NCBI GenBank assembly: GCA_016806645.1
Contig: JACSYO010000928.1
Location: 908,001 to 972,000, forward strand
DNA from: Ophiodon elongatus
Taxonomy: Eukaryota > Chordata > Actinopteri > Perciformes > Hexagrammidae
DNA: 64,000 nt
Direction: 5' to 3'
Positions 10,326-22,740 of the stretch are shown in pieces; the stretch's first letter is position 1; the number at the start of each line of letters is the position of its first letter. The position numbers and the translations under genes were made by a program. The notes beneath the pieces were generated by a model, which was not told the origin of the DNA, searched no databases, and saw only the letters and a list, made by a program, of their open reading frames with translations.

Positions 10326-13300
10326 ATGCCTGCCACCAACAGAATAATTTCTCCCGACCAGATGTCAAATAAAGGTGAACTTTATTTTTTTTACATTTTA
10401 CACCATTTAGAATAATTGATTTGAATACATGACATTTTTTTTATAATTTAAGAGTTGTTTTCCCTTATGTGAATATCTCAATCTAATTTTTGAGCGGTTC
10501 ATTTATTTTTCTGTCAAATTAAGCCTGTAAAAAATATTGCAGTATATATTAGTTTGTGTATACAGGAATTATTATCAGCAATGCTTCAGATGAACTGATT
10601 CAATAACCCCAGCCGGTCAGTGTCTGCTGCAGTTTTTATTGTCCTTTGAGGCAGATCCTGGGTTAATGGGTCACTAGAGTTAATGTCTGTGGAAAGCGCA
10701 ATATTTCTCTGGCCGATTTCATGCTTGTCGTCAAGAGGGGCGTATAATGGTTTTGCTGCCTGGGCGCAAGGGTCGGCAAGTATCAACATCATACGCACTA
10801 AAAAAAGATTTATCATGCGGTATGTATTAAAATTCTTAATTGCGTCTTGAAAATTGGTGACATTCAGCAGGATTATAGCTCATTGATGTATACAGTTTAC
10901 AGACTATTATCATGACAACAAGGATAACATATCCATATAGACCTGTAACACAACTTCCAAAGGAATAGAGTCTCACAGCTAGCTTGCAGTTGCTGTTGTT
11001 TACAATAGTATAATTGTTAGCTTTTTAATAATAGGAATCCAGCTTCTTGCCTGTGAGACAGAGCTTTGTGGTCCTAATAAAAAAAGTTCTTAGTCACACA
11101 CTTTGACCATATCGCCATTGAAGCAGATGCAGTGAGGAGCTGATCATCAGTCAGATCCTGTCACTTGACTAACAAGCCCTCTACAGAGGGGTACAGAGGC
11201 TTCTTTGACCTTAAATGTTTTGTATGGTCATGTTGTAATGAGGTTATTTTCATCACCTTGTGCTATATCCAGACAGGTGGTTTATCATTCTCGCATGGTC
11301 TCTCTCAGCCTCCCGCCAACAGATGGATAACTATCAGCTCATTTAGACGTGGCCCTCATACAGCGTGGCGTATGAATAACCGCTAAGTTTGAATCATTTG
11401 GATAGTGACGACAAGTAGATGCATGTAGACCTTCACCTTGTACTCTTCATCTCAACTATTACAGTACTATAAAAAACATGCAATATTGTGCTTTTCCCTA
11501 ACATTTACACCTTTTGCTACTTTTTCTGCTTGCCAAGATAACCTTCCTTAATGTTCTGAGCTGATGTCAATGTGTGAATGAAAAAGGTTCAGTTATTTTG
11601 GAACTGATGTTACTTGTTGATATAAATAAAACACATCACTTATGTTAGTCGAAGCTGACATCCTAATGCTGTGGGGATTAAGTGTCTCCACTTTTTAATC
11701 CCCGTCCTTAACAACAAACTGGATAGTACATGCTTACATGAGTATTTGTTACAAAACTGGCATCGTGGCTGAGCCTGTTATGCAACCGTCATTTATTACT
11801 TCAAGGAAAGTTATGACACAATACTGCTGCCTGTAATCAAGTTTAATTTGAAATCTAAATGCTAGCAGACTTAATTATTTTCTGTCTGTATTATAAGCTC
11901 CTTTCATTAAAGAGAGTCCCCCTCATTATTCAATTTAGGGATAAACCATACGTTACACTTCATTATCTTCACATTGACTCTATGTGAGAGCAGCTGCTTT
12001 TCAATTGTGACTAAATTAAAATGCAATTATTCATATTTTGGTTGCCTTTACTCAACTCTCCTGAATGTCATTTACCTCAACAAACAAATATTGTATATCC
12101 GTTCCCAATTTATCTGATTTGTGCAAGCAGATAATGTTCTTTTTTTTCTGTGAAACTACTCTGAGCTTTATGCTATGCTCTAGTGTGACCTAAGCCAACT
12201 CCACAAGCATGTGAGGTGTCTTGTTAATTCCAACTGCCTGGCATGAATCAACCAGAAAGCATGTGGTTGCTGATGTAATCATCCGACAGAAGCAGATGGT
12301 TTTCTAATTATACACAATTTTTGCACTTCATCATCACCTGTTGGGACACACCTGACTCATACCCCTGCCTAACAGCTGAGTATGTTGATCCTGATATAGG
12401 TTGCTCTGGTGAAAACACATTTTTGTTTGTTTGTTTGTTTTTTGCAGCAAAAAAAGGCAGTGATGCAACCACAGGTAAGACAGTCACCTTATTACAAGAT
12501 TTTGCTTTTTACATGTTTTGTAAAAGCAGAGTAAAAATCAAATTTGTCTCCAGCTCCTCTGACCTTCTCTGACCTTGTTGTTCTCTCACTCGCATCCTCA
12601 GAGAAGATCCCGGCCTACGAGCCAAATATCCCTGAACCAAAATGCAGAGCTGATCTAATCAAACGTAAGATTCTTACTCTTTTACCAATTTTTGTCTCTT
12701 AAAAATTACTAAAAATTTGGTCCAGACGTAATGTATTATGGAATCATTGTTTCTTTGTCATTTTTTTCAGATTGGTTCAACATTTCCTTGGATGACAAGA
12801 CCGCCAATAAGATGCTGTGGATCGGAGAGAATGGTACTAAGGTTGTTCGTATGACCGACGACGTCAAATGTCCTGTCTTGGATAGACCAGAGCGATATGA
12901 GTATTCTCCACAGGTACAGGCTGAAGACGCAGCAACATTATTTTGGACTGGCGCGATGCTATCTATATGTATTTTCTCATGCCATTCAAGTACAAAATGA
13001 GATGAGAGTGCCATGAAGTTGTCATGAGTTTGATGTGATTGTAAAACCCAGGCAAGAGATATTTGGAACCAGAGGGCTGTCCCCCTGCATTTATTTAAAT
13101 CCTGAGGCAACTAGTTTGGCATTGCAAGTTGGAGAAAGTGATGCTGCTCTAAATTCTCCCTAGTGGCAGCTGTAATAAATCCCAGTTTATGTTGGATAGC
13201 CTCTAAATAACACTGTCATCCCCATCCATGTTCCAAAAGGTTCTTTGCAAAGAAGGCATCCTGGGCTTCCGAAGCTACTGGGAGGTGGAGTACTCCGGGT

Positions 13301-13668
13301 GGGCCGTGGCCGGGGTCGCCTACGAGCGAGCAGGAAGGAGGAACACCGATGGATACTGTGGCCTTGGAGAGAACGAGGAGTCTTGGTGTATTGGCTGGAA
13401 TGGTTCCAGCTATCAAGCCTGGCACAAAGGCCAACATATAGAGATAGTGGAGGTTCCTAAGTACTCCACAATTGGTGTTTATCTTGACCAGCCTGCTGGT
13501 ATCCTAAATTTCTATGGTGTGAAGGAGGTGAAGGAGGAAGAGGAGTGCACAGGAGGAAAAGAGGTTCATATTTTGAAGCAGTTTAGGAGCACCTTTGAGC
13601 AGAAAATGATACCAGGTTTCTGGTTGGGTCCGCAGTCACAGTGTGTGATCCTAAAGAAGGAGGAATAA
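10326..13668 (+). CDS. PRY-SPRY (B30.2) domain-only protein, copy 2
   Basis: Five coding exons: 10326-10374, 12448-12474, 12602-12664, 12771-12913 and 13240-13668, 711 nt, 236 residues; phases 1-1-1-0. Exon 1 encodes MPATNRIISPDQMSNK, exon 3 IPAYEPNIPEPKCRADLIK, exon 4 the PRY half (ISLDDKTANKMLWIGENG, LDRPERYEYSPQ) and exon 5 the SPRY half (SYWEVEYSGW, GLGENEESWCIGWNGSSYQ, GVYLDQPAGILNFYGV, IPGFWLG). Exon 5 has the same length (429 nt) as in copy 1. The exon 5 acceptor (CCATGTTCCAAAAG) has a weak pyrimidine tract. AATAAA signals lie at 14136-14148. The first intron is large, 2.07 kb, and holds an unassigned minus-strand open frame. Function is inferred as protein binding through B30.2; partner unknown. 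Confidence 0.9.
10586..10816 (-). other. Unassigned small open frame in an intron, antisense
   Basis: This 76-codon frame lies inside intron 1 of PRY-SPRY copy 2 on the opposite strand. It begins MINLFLVRMMLILADPCAQA, weakly signal-peptide-like, and continues with a polar region ending TDRLGLLNQFI. A pyrimidine-rich acceptor-like site (CTTTTTTTAG) precedes position 10797, so it could instead be a terminal exon starting there. I do not recognise the protein and see no polyadenylation signal close by. It may be a coding exon of an antisense gene, a relic, or chance. Confidence 0.25.
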
Positions 13669-14294
13669 AGGACTGAATCCACATTACAATAGCATATCTA
13701 AAAGGCAGTGATTATGATCAGAACACTGGCTGAGAAAGGAGTGAAACTATCTTGTCCTTTTTTAATCAAGCTACAATTATGGCACAACACCAACTAGGTC
13801 ACGTTAATTTGTGTTCCATAAACTTGCATGAATCCTATGCATGTGACATCATAATGAATACATAAGCGCACATGAGATATATTCCTTATGTATAGCATCA
13901 CTGAGGCAGATTTACAGTTCTTAGGTTTGTATATTTCAATGTAGGTCACTAAATGCAATTGGGTAGGGGTTCAGCTAGGATTCACTTTTGGCCTTCCGCT
14001 CTATATGGACTTTCCTGAAACCACTTGACCATTCAAGCTTTATATATTGATAATTATATGTATTTTTATTCCTCCATTATTATTGTTTGCTCATGTAAAG
14101 AGAATCCTAGTTTAGTATGCAGAATGTAAAGTTTAAATAAATAATAAAACACTGAGTGAGACACATGTTGGTCTGTCTGTTAATCCAAATATCAACGCGA
14201 GAGAATGACAGCAAAACTATGCCAAACGTAGTTCTGCACATGCACTGAATTAATTTCCTTTATTAGATGACTTATGAATTACACTGATAACTGG
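13669..14294 (+). other. 3' UTR and downstream spacer of PRY-SPRY copy 2
   Basis: Non-coding sequence after the stop. Overlapping AATAAA motifs at 14136-14148 would give a 3' UTR of about 480 nt. Nothing else is supported. Confidence 0.5.
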
Positions 14295-14961
14295 CCTTTT
14301 TCACAGCAGCCATTTTGACATTTCATGGCACAGCCCGGTCTCACAGGATTACGTTAAATGGTTACGACCCATTAGCAATGTATTACGTGTCAGTGTGCAC
14401 GAAATGTGTTGAAATTACGCTTCAGCAGCACAAAAACAATGGAAAGCGAATTATGATCCATTTTCATGACAGATTCACACATTAAAGGCATTCACGTAAC
14501 CACGCAACAGAGCAAGTGATGTAGTATTGAACCGTGAGAGAGTGAGTCTACTTACGGTGGGCGGGAGGGGAGGTGGATCGGTCAAACAAACACAGGACTT
14601 TGACCGGTGTTCGAGCCTGGTGTTTGTTTCCGAAGGCGTTGTTGTGAAGTGATACGTTCAAGACCTTTTTGCTGAACCTAAAAAATGAAAAATTCCTGTC
14701 CATGTACACAAATCAATAGATTAAATTGTGTGACTATTTCACAAACTACCGTGAGACTGTGTTGCAGGGTAAACACAGGTGTAGTCGAGAACATGAATTC
14801 TGTCTCTTTTCCAATTAGGTGAGCCAGGGCCCTGGTATTTGAATGCTGGCTCACTGCAATGGCTGTGACAGACTAGATAGAATGGGACCATAGATATTTA
14901 ATGTATCTGTTACAGCTGTGTTTACCCTGCTATTACATGTCAAAATGGCTGCTGTGAAAAG
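14295..14961. mobile_element. Non-autonomous DNA element with terminal inverted repeats
   Basis: The left end (about 14297-14321) contains TTTTCACAGCAGCCATTTTG and the right end (about 14936-14961) contains its reverse complement CAAAATGGCTGCTGTGAAAA. A second, inner inverted pair is present: AGGGTAAACACAG near 14767 and CTGTGTTTACCCT near 14916. No transposase frame is present. The structure suggests a MITE with a second element or subterminal repeat nested in its right half. Confidence 0.7.
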
Positions 14962-15382
14962 AGATTAGAGAGTAAACAGCTGCTTGTTTGCCCTACTGTG
15001 GTGTGTAAGCTCACATTTTCATCACCTTAGGTGGACTCTTAGCATACCAACATAGTCGATGTAATATTGTAACTGAAAGAAAAACATATAACTGTCATAT
15101 AGTTTATCCTAGTTTGACTCAGATGTCTTACTTTATGTGGTCCAGTTTCCGCCTGTTGACAACACTGACATGTTTCTTAATCTTACTTTCACTCATGTTT
15201 GCACCCATCTTGCTTTCCTGCACATACTCTCCTGGGGTGTCAGATGTCTGTACTGGCCTCACTTGTATCCATATGTCAAATTCAAGTGCGTACCCTCACT
15301 TCAACCCTGGTGAGCACCCGTTCCACTGACCTCAACTCCTCTTTCAGACACTCAAGCCCCTCCGCCTCATCTTAACTGATGG

Positions 15383-15390
15383 TATAAAAG
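15383..15390 (+). promoter_or_regulatory. TATA box of PRY-SPRY copy 3
   Basis: TATAAAAG lies 84 bp before the ATG at 15474, matching the arrangement at the two other copies. Confidence 0.7.
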
Positions 15391-15473
15391 TCAAGTTGAG
15401 GACAAAGACTTGGTACATTTACTTACCAAAGGATTTTGAAGCGGTTTGAAGTGGTTTATTAGCACACCTCAAG

Positions 15474-17202
15474 ATGCCTGCTGGACTCAATTCTGCAATA
15501 ATCCTCTCAGAGACCAACAAACCAGGTACATCATGTTTCTTTCTATTTACATTAAAAGTCCATGCATTTGCATTTTAACAAGATGATCATATTTGTCTCG
15601 ACTGGGACAGTTACTGAAAGATGTGCCTCAGCAGAGTATTTTACCCTGTGGTGGCTCACATGTCTTATCAAATGCTGGATTTGTGATTTTGTTAAATCAG
15701 TTACATTATGTTGCATATCTCATTATGTGGAATAACCAAGAGATGGGTGTCATATTAAAATGAGACATGAGACAACACCATCACATAAATATGAGCTTTA
15801 CATCATGTAAGACTCTCAACCACAGTGCAGGCTGTACCTTTTAATATAATTTGTAATAACTTGTCTTGATTGGTTTCCATAACAGATATAATATTTTGCA
15901 TAGGTATAATATTTTGGAATGAAAAACTCAACTATCAGAGAAGCAGAATTTTATGGATGTTTAATTCTTCACCTAGGGATACTAATGAGTGGAAATGAGT
16001 AGAAAATGACGGGGCAAGCTTTTCAAAATAAGACACTGTAACTACAATTTGTCAAACCCTTAAATGTGTTCTTAAATTAGAAATGAATGCATGTTTCATG
16101 TGACCATTGGTCTCAAAAGTTTATGAATAACTTAGATTCTATATTCTTGCTACTAAAATACTGAAAATATAGTGTTTCATGGCAGCGCTTCCACAGTGAT
16201 GTGTCATGTGTAAACAACTCTTCACATCCTTGCAGTTTAACCTTTGCCCTTAACCTTTTTAGGGAAGAAAATGAAATCGAACAAGAATGAGAAAGCGAAT
16301 GCAGGTAATGGCATTTGACATTGACATGTATGCATTCATACTGTACTCTCTGTGTGGTGAGTTTATATTCAAGCCAATTTCCTTTCCTTGCAGAAAAAGT
16401 TCCCGTTTATGTGCCGGACATCCCAGAGCCAACACGCAGAGCTGAGCTCATGAAGTGTAAGAGCAGATTTTTTTTTTCTTTTTTTAAATCATTTAATGTT
16501 CAGCAATATATTCCCATATATAAGAAAAATAAGAAAAAAACACTTATTTTCTCCTGTAGACTGGATGCATTTGTCCTTGGATGATAAGACTGCCAACAAG
16601 ATGTTGTGGACTTCTGACAATAGGTCAAAGGCTTTCCGTAGAACTGAGGAGGTTTGTCCTGTCCTGGATCGACCAGAGAGATATGAGTACTCTCCGCAGG
16701 TATGTCAGAAAATCATACAAATACAGTTACAGGCTTGCAAAGAAACAAATGTTGTTTTCTCATTTTTCTTCCTTTTTTCATTTCTTCAAAGGTGTTGTGC
16801 AAAGAGGGTATCTGGAACATGAGGGCTTACTGGGAGGTGGAGTACTCTGGGTGGGTGGTAATTGGAGCCACCTATGAAGAGGCAGGTAGGAGGGCAGGTT
16901 CCGGGCCGAGCGGCCTCGGAGAAAATGAGGAGTCTTGGGGTCTGTGTTGGTCAGGAACACATTACCAGATCTGGTTCAACGGTATGAACAAAGACATAAA
17001 CGATGTCCCATACAGCTCCACAATTGGAGTTTACATCGACCAGCCTGCAGGGATTATGAACTTTTTTGTTGTGACCGGTGAGGGGGCGGAGAGGGAGGTT
17101 AAGCTGTTGTTCAAAGTTAAGACTACTATTAAGAAAAAGGTTTTTCCAGGTTTCTGGATGGGAATTCAATCTTCATGCACAATACTAAATAGATCAGAAT
17201 GA
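15474..17202 (+). CDS. PRY-SPRY (B30.2) domain-only protein, copy 3
   Basis: Five coding exons: 15474-15525, 16263-16304, 16394-16456, 16560-16699 and 16792-17202, 708 nt, 235 residues, phases 1-1-1-0. Exon 2 is longer than in the paralogues and Lys/Asn-rich (KKMKSNKNEKANA). Exon 3 encodes VPVYVPDIPEPTRRAELMK. Exon 4 (PRY) is one codon shorter (LSLDDKTANKMLWTSDN, then LDRPERYEYSPQ). Exon 5 (SPRY; AYWEVEYSGW, GLGENEESWGLCWSGTHYQ, GVYIDQPAGIMNFFVV, FPGFWMG) is 18 nt shorter because the acidic loop before the last strands is reduced. AATAAA lies at 17415-17420. Same inferred role as copies 1 and 2; lies in the same orientation as copy 2, 1.8 kb downstream. Confidence 0.9.
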
Positions 17203-19455
17203 ATTGCTGAAACTAAAACTGATCAAATATGTGTTGATGTTTCAGTCAGTTTTTGACTTGTAAGTGTTTACTGTGGCATTTATTTCTGTATTTTTCATAT
17301 TTAATACCTAAAACCTATTTTTAATCACAGTTAGTCTAACTTTGAGAAATGGATATGTATGTACTGATTATGATATTCATTAATGTTGAGTGCTTTGTGC
17401 TTTTTGAAATCTGAAATAAAGAATGTATTATAAATTAATGCTTTTTACGTTTTAATCAAAATATTCTTCAGTTTATTAGTTTATTAGGTGACATGCATAA
17501 CACAACCATTTTAGCTAAATAGATCATTTGCATCTGCCGTCTCTGAGGAAGAGGACGTAAAAAAACAATACAGTACAATACAAATAATCGAAAGAAATAC
17601 TTAGTCTCCATGTTGGAAAACAATTGGTTCCATACAAAGGTTGTCCTGTTTATCATTTATGATTGCAAAGATTTGACGTCATACTTTAAGTTTGATATCT
17701 CTGTGACATTGCAAAACTTTAACTTAATTTAAAACTAAATACAATTTCCTTCAGATAACCAAAAGCACTTGACCTCTTTTACATCTTCTAATTTTTCTGT
17801 CTGTGATCATACGCTCACATAAGGTTGCTTTGTGTAAAGTGCTCGCTGCATCGATTCCCTCTGGATTTGGCTGTGTAGAAGGAGCGAGAATCACCACCTC
17901 TGGACTAAAGGGGCTCACTTTGATATGTGAGTGGCTCCGGCCTGAAGATTACTTTCCTACTTTGACAGGTGGGCCTCAACTCCTGCCTCCTTCACACCTA
18001 AAGCACAAGCTTTACCGGAACTAAACGTGGGGCACACCGTCAAACTCAGAACATTCACACTCCTGGAAGACCCCCAGAGAGTGGTTACAATACATACCAG
18101 TATTTTATCACTTTTACTGCTGTCGTGTTTATTTAATACTGTACAATAAAGGTCATGTGTGGCTGAGACCACTTATATCAGACATGCATAGAGACATATG
18201 AACCATTATGCATAGGTCAGTAAAACAATGGTTGTGTAGATTAAGCAAGACAAGTCTTTGTACAAACTCCTTAATTATTAGTGGGTGGAAAAAAACAATT
18301 TGCACTCATAATTAACTTAATTTTGTTACTTATATATAGCAAAACAATTTTTTATGAGGATATTAAGCCATTTGTCCTAAAATGTTGCTTAGGATAAGCT
18401 GCTTCTCTAATTTTCATATTAATAAGGGCCAATGCCGTCAAAAGTCTTATCAGTTCATAGGCAAATCAGGGTGGCAGATTTTCTCTTAATTCAATTTGTT
18501 AACTTTCTTTGAGCCTAATACTAAAATAAATAATAATAATTAATAATTCATGCCAGGTCTCATGTGGTCCAACCCACAACACGCTCGATGTTACTCATGG
18601 CTTACTTCCCATTGGTCCTCCCACTCCGCAATGATATTGGAACAGAGTAATTATAACAAAAGATTATTGTTTGTGTGGGTGTATGTATGTGAAATGAAAC
18701 AATGTGAAACCTGCAGTATCACCTACATCTGCTCTTATTAGACTTACATTCATCAGGTGGAAAGAAACATGTTGCTCTGTAACTGCTGGAGGGGTAAATA
18801 AGCAACTTTTTGCCAACTAGTAATTGCAAGTTTGTTAATAAGTATATGCTATCTTTCTAATTTGGTAAAAAAATATTATTTGAATTCTACACCAACTTTA
18901 TTCAAACAAGAGGAGATATCCCTAAATATACTTCGGAAATGCAAAAAGGTCATGCATAAATCTAATTTTCCGAAAATGTAAATGGGGATAATAAAAAAAA
19001 AAACACTTTAATTATTATTCATTTAACATGTACCCTCACATTAAAAGTTTAAAGCTTTTACAGCAAAATAAATTAACTTGTGGTATTTATGATGCATCCA
19101 CATGACTGTGACAGAAATAAAGAGTAAAATGTGTAATTCATTGACAGCGTTGAAAGATAAAACTCAGTTTTCCTCTGTTGTCCTCACAGCTTCCAGAATT
19201 GATGACATATGTATGCCATTTATAACACTTGTGCAGCAGCTCAATAGCGTTCAGTTATTATTACTCTATGTGCTCTTATGGTTTTATTCCCACCTGGTCC
19301 AACACTCATCAACTATATGCAGCACTCATTTATCCTGATACTATTGGTCCTGACAGTTTTATTGACGTGTTGCTACTGGCCCACGTTCAAACTGTCTACA
19401 GCCCAACAGTTGTTATATGTTGCTCTCGCTTTCTGTATGTGCAGAGACACACACA

Positions 19456-19513
<58 letters not shown>

Positions 19514-21594
19514 GTGTGTGTGTCTATACCAGTATGTGTATATACTGGGTCAAGGTCTGTTTATGGTTTTCTGCTGCAACAGTTTTGGGTTATTGACACC
19601 ACCAGTATAATTTAAAACTGGTTGTATTGAAAGAAGGGAACCACTTTTACACCAAAAGCTGACAAACATTTCAACAGATGACTTGGTTGAATTTTTCCCA
19701 GCTTTCCTGATGAGCCGATAGAAATAGTAAAATATGTTTTGTCTACAAACCATTTGGAGGTTGGGCCTTTATATTTAACCCCAAATATAAACTTCAGATT
19801 TTCTCATACACATTATGAAATATTGTATGATAGAATTATCCTAATCCTAATTATCTTTTCTTAAATAGATCAAAATATAGATTTGTTTGTTATGTGTTAA
19901 CCCCAACAAATCATCAAACCCCAAGTATCACAACACGCTGTATGTTTTAACATTCTCAAAAAAGAAATAAAAAAACTTCAAATTGAGGCAGTGAGGTGAA
20001 TATTTTGTGAATTTTCAATTGTGAACTGTGCTTTTAATCCATGAAGACAATATTCAAAAACACTAGATTTATGTAGATTTTGGCAATACGTTACTGGTTT
20101 ATTGTTTCTGTATATCTATGTACAAATTTGCTACCAAATACATTTTCTTAAGTCCAATTTTGAGGCATATGTACAGTATTTTAGTACTTCCATTTAATGC
20201 TATATTTAATATATATATTTAATGCCGCCACTACATTTCAGGGAAAACCCTATGATGAGTTTACTATATACAAAGCATTCCTAAGAATTAAACTGCAGCA
20301 GTATAAAACTAAATTTGACCCCACTTTTCTTACAATACTTATGTAACTGCACTTTGAGCCAGAACCTTTATATATGATGGGGTATTTTTAGATTTACTTC
20401 AATAAAGAATCTGGATCCTTCTTTGACCACTGCAAATTGGTCTTTCTGGCTTTCTGAGACCGAATTTCATGTATGTATGTAAAATATGTAATATGACAAA
20501 CGTAATAACGTTTTAAGTTTAAAGTTTAACTATGTTTGGTCATCAGCGTTCTTAAGACAACAGCACCATCTTCTGTTTAAATCGATTCACTGCAAGCAAG
20601 ACACATAAGCTGGCCTCTGTATATCCTGTATATTCTGCTATAACATAGCTATCCTGGAACATCATAAATAATGGCTGTGTATTTTAGCCACATTTTATAT
20701 CTACAATACTTATTGATTTGAATATTTTTTGTAAACCTGTCAGTAGACACTGTAAGTGATGTAGAAAATGATTAAACAGCTTCACCAGTTGGATTCTTGT
20801 TGTTTTACACAACAAACGGCAACACATTATATTCACAGTATGGACTGTCTGCATACTGAAATAGATTTTACTAACTCTGTATGCAATATGCTTCCCTACA
20901 CATTTGACATTTTATAACAGAGTGTAGACACAAATCACGAGTTTCCTGAATGTTAAAATGAAATACTATATATATTATGACTTTCTATAATATTGCATTA
21001 TATTTTGTTATCTTTCATAGTTTTTTGACTAAATAAATAATTCTGACTGTAATTAAATGCTATTATAATAAATTGTTGCATTTAAAGAGTTCACTTTAAC
21101 TATTAACATGATTATTATTTTCAAAAATGTATGTTATTTATTTTATATCAAGCACTTTGGGTGCTCCATATGTTACAGGTTAATGTGGACTCTAGCTTGT
21201 CTGACCGTCTAACTGAACCACATCTCCCATGAGTCTCGACACCACTGTCCCCGCTTACTAAATAAGAGCGCCCCACAGGTTGTTCAGTGAGTAACAGGAG
21301 ATGATAAGTAGCCACACAGCTGTCAGTCAACAGGGCCGATTGTGTAGTATGCTAAAAGGGATAGCTTGTAAATATTTGAAGGCAGACTAATTGGTCCCCT
21401 GTGAGGACATCCTGGGTCACGACCTTCCTGGTCAAAACCAAATGGCCTGGACATGTGAGATACTAATTATAAGATGGCATGAGTACTATTTGAGTGTTGG
21501 GAAATTGTTTGGGTGTTTTGTGCCGTGTTGAGGTTGAACAGTGTAGCATAAATTTGGTCCCACCAACCAGCCAGGCCTTAAGGCTGCTTTCCTG
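17203..21594. other. Gene-poor AT-rich spacer
   Basis: After the 3' UTR of copy 3 (AATAAA at 17415-17420) I see no gene with splice or family support. It contains a long (TA)n tract listed separately. Short open frames around 17803-18024 and 19102-19615 are chance or created by the microsatellite. Confidence 0.5.
19449..19530. repeat. (CA)/(TA)n compound microsatellite
   Basis: A short CA run passes into about 28 TA units and then into TG repeats (TATGTGTGTGTGTC). Confidence 0.95.
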
Positions 21595-21654
21595 TGAGAG
21601 TATATTTAGACTTGACTTTCCTCCTATCTGCTTGTTCATATCATAGCTCTTAAA

Positions 21655-22062
21655 ATGCCTTTCATATCTTCCTCTTGTACAGCAACAATGCTCAGCTCTC
21701 CTGAGGCATCTGTAGTGGTCCCGCTGCTGGGTAATAGCTTATATCAGGTATCATGTTTCACTGTTTCTTTGAGAGCTTTTCTCTCTGTCTAGGTTTTTTA
21801 TATTATTCATGACAAGAAACGGTTACACTCTTCTCACCTTAAAGCACCGTACACATGTTTTCTTGCAGCTGGATTAGTGAAGCACCATCTCTCTTGTGCA
21901 CTGCATCCAAGTCGAGGCAGTTCAGTTCCTATCTTGAGAATATTTGAAGAAGAACTGCACAAGACGCTGACTCAGTGCAACAGAAAACTTAAAAAAAGAG
22001 CCTACCATGTGGGGAAATACTTTTGTCTTATTATGGAAATATTTAAAGCCTTGAGTGACTGA
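21655..22062 (+). CDS. Candidate small two-exon gene, product not recognised
   Basis: Exon 1 is 21655-21730 (ATG start, phase 1, donor CTGG|GTAATA) and exon 2 is 21869-22062 (acceptor TTTTCTTGCAG, TGA at 22060-22062). Joined they give 89 residues: a Ser/Thr-rich start (MPFISSSCTATMLSSPEA), then LVKHHLSC and a basic, helical C-terminal half with IFEEELHKTLTQCNRKLKKR and GKYFCLIMEIFKALSD. A TATA-like TATATTTA lies at 21601-21608, 54 bp upstream. The first exon resembles the PRY-SPRY genes in layout (TATA, ATGCC start, phase-1 donor), but the second exon does not resemble theirs. It could be a real lineage-specific gene, part of a larger gene, or chance. Confidence 0.35.
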
Positions 22063-22740
22063 TTTTAAGACAATAGGATTATGTCTGATATTGAAATGCG
22101 ACATTATATATCTTTATTATAGATTTTATATTTGAACTTTACAATGAACTGTATGTTTTTCAAAGATTTCTTTTGATAAGAATGTTTTTCACTTTTATTT
22201 ATATCAACATGTAATATAATCAGTATTGATATAACACTTACTGTATACTTTCCAAATTATTCAAAAAACAATAATACCAACAATTATAATAATAAGACAT
22301 GAAATGAAACACAGAACACATAAATCTGATTTGTAAGATATTTGTTTTTATTTCATTCATTGTCAATTTTCTGACAGATCATATATTATAAGATTAAGTT
22401 TTGTTTTAAATAATAAGAAATATATTGAGAAACTGTATTCAATGTGAAGACCTAATTATTTTCAACCATTTACAATTCATTGTTGACTATCTTGTTTTCA
22501 TAGATTTTGAAAACACAGAGGAGTTCTGCCCTGTGAAACAGAAGAACAAGTCAGGAGTAATGTTGGTCACAACTATAAAACCTTTGCATCGTTGGTCGCA
22601 GTTTTGTTAAATTTGGCTCCGAGGATGGAATGATATTGTAACAATGGAATAATATTCAAGAAGGTCCCTGTAATAAATGTTGTCCACATATGTAAAGTTA
22701 ATTTGTCACCAGTGTGTGTTTTAGTGAGGGGATTACTCTC

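Noticed and set aside
4705..17202. Calling the three PRY-SPRY genes stonustoxin-type toxins
   Set aside because: Only the PRY-SPRY portion is present. The much longer pore-forming part of that family is absent, so a toxin label would be misleading.
19229..19615. Open frames of 110-128 codons around the TA tract
   Set aside because: Their Tyr/Ile runs are the translated microsatellite; there is no splice or family support.
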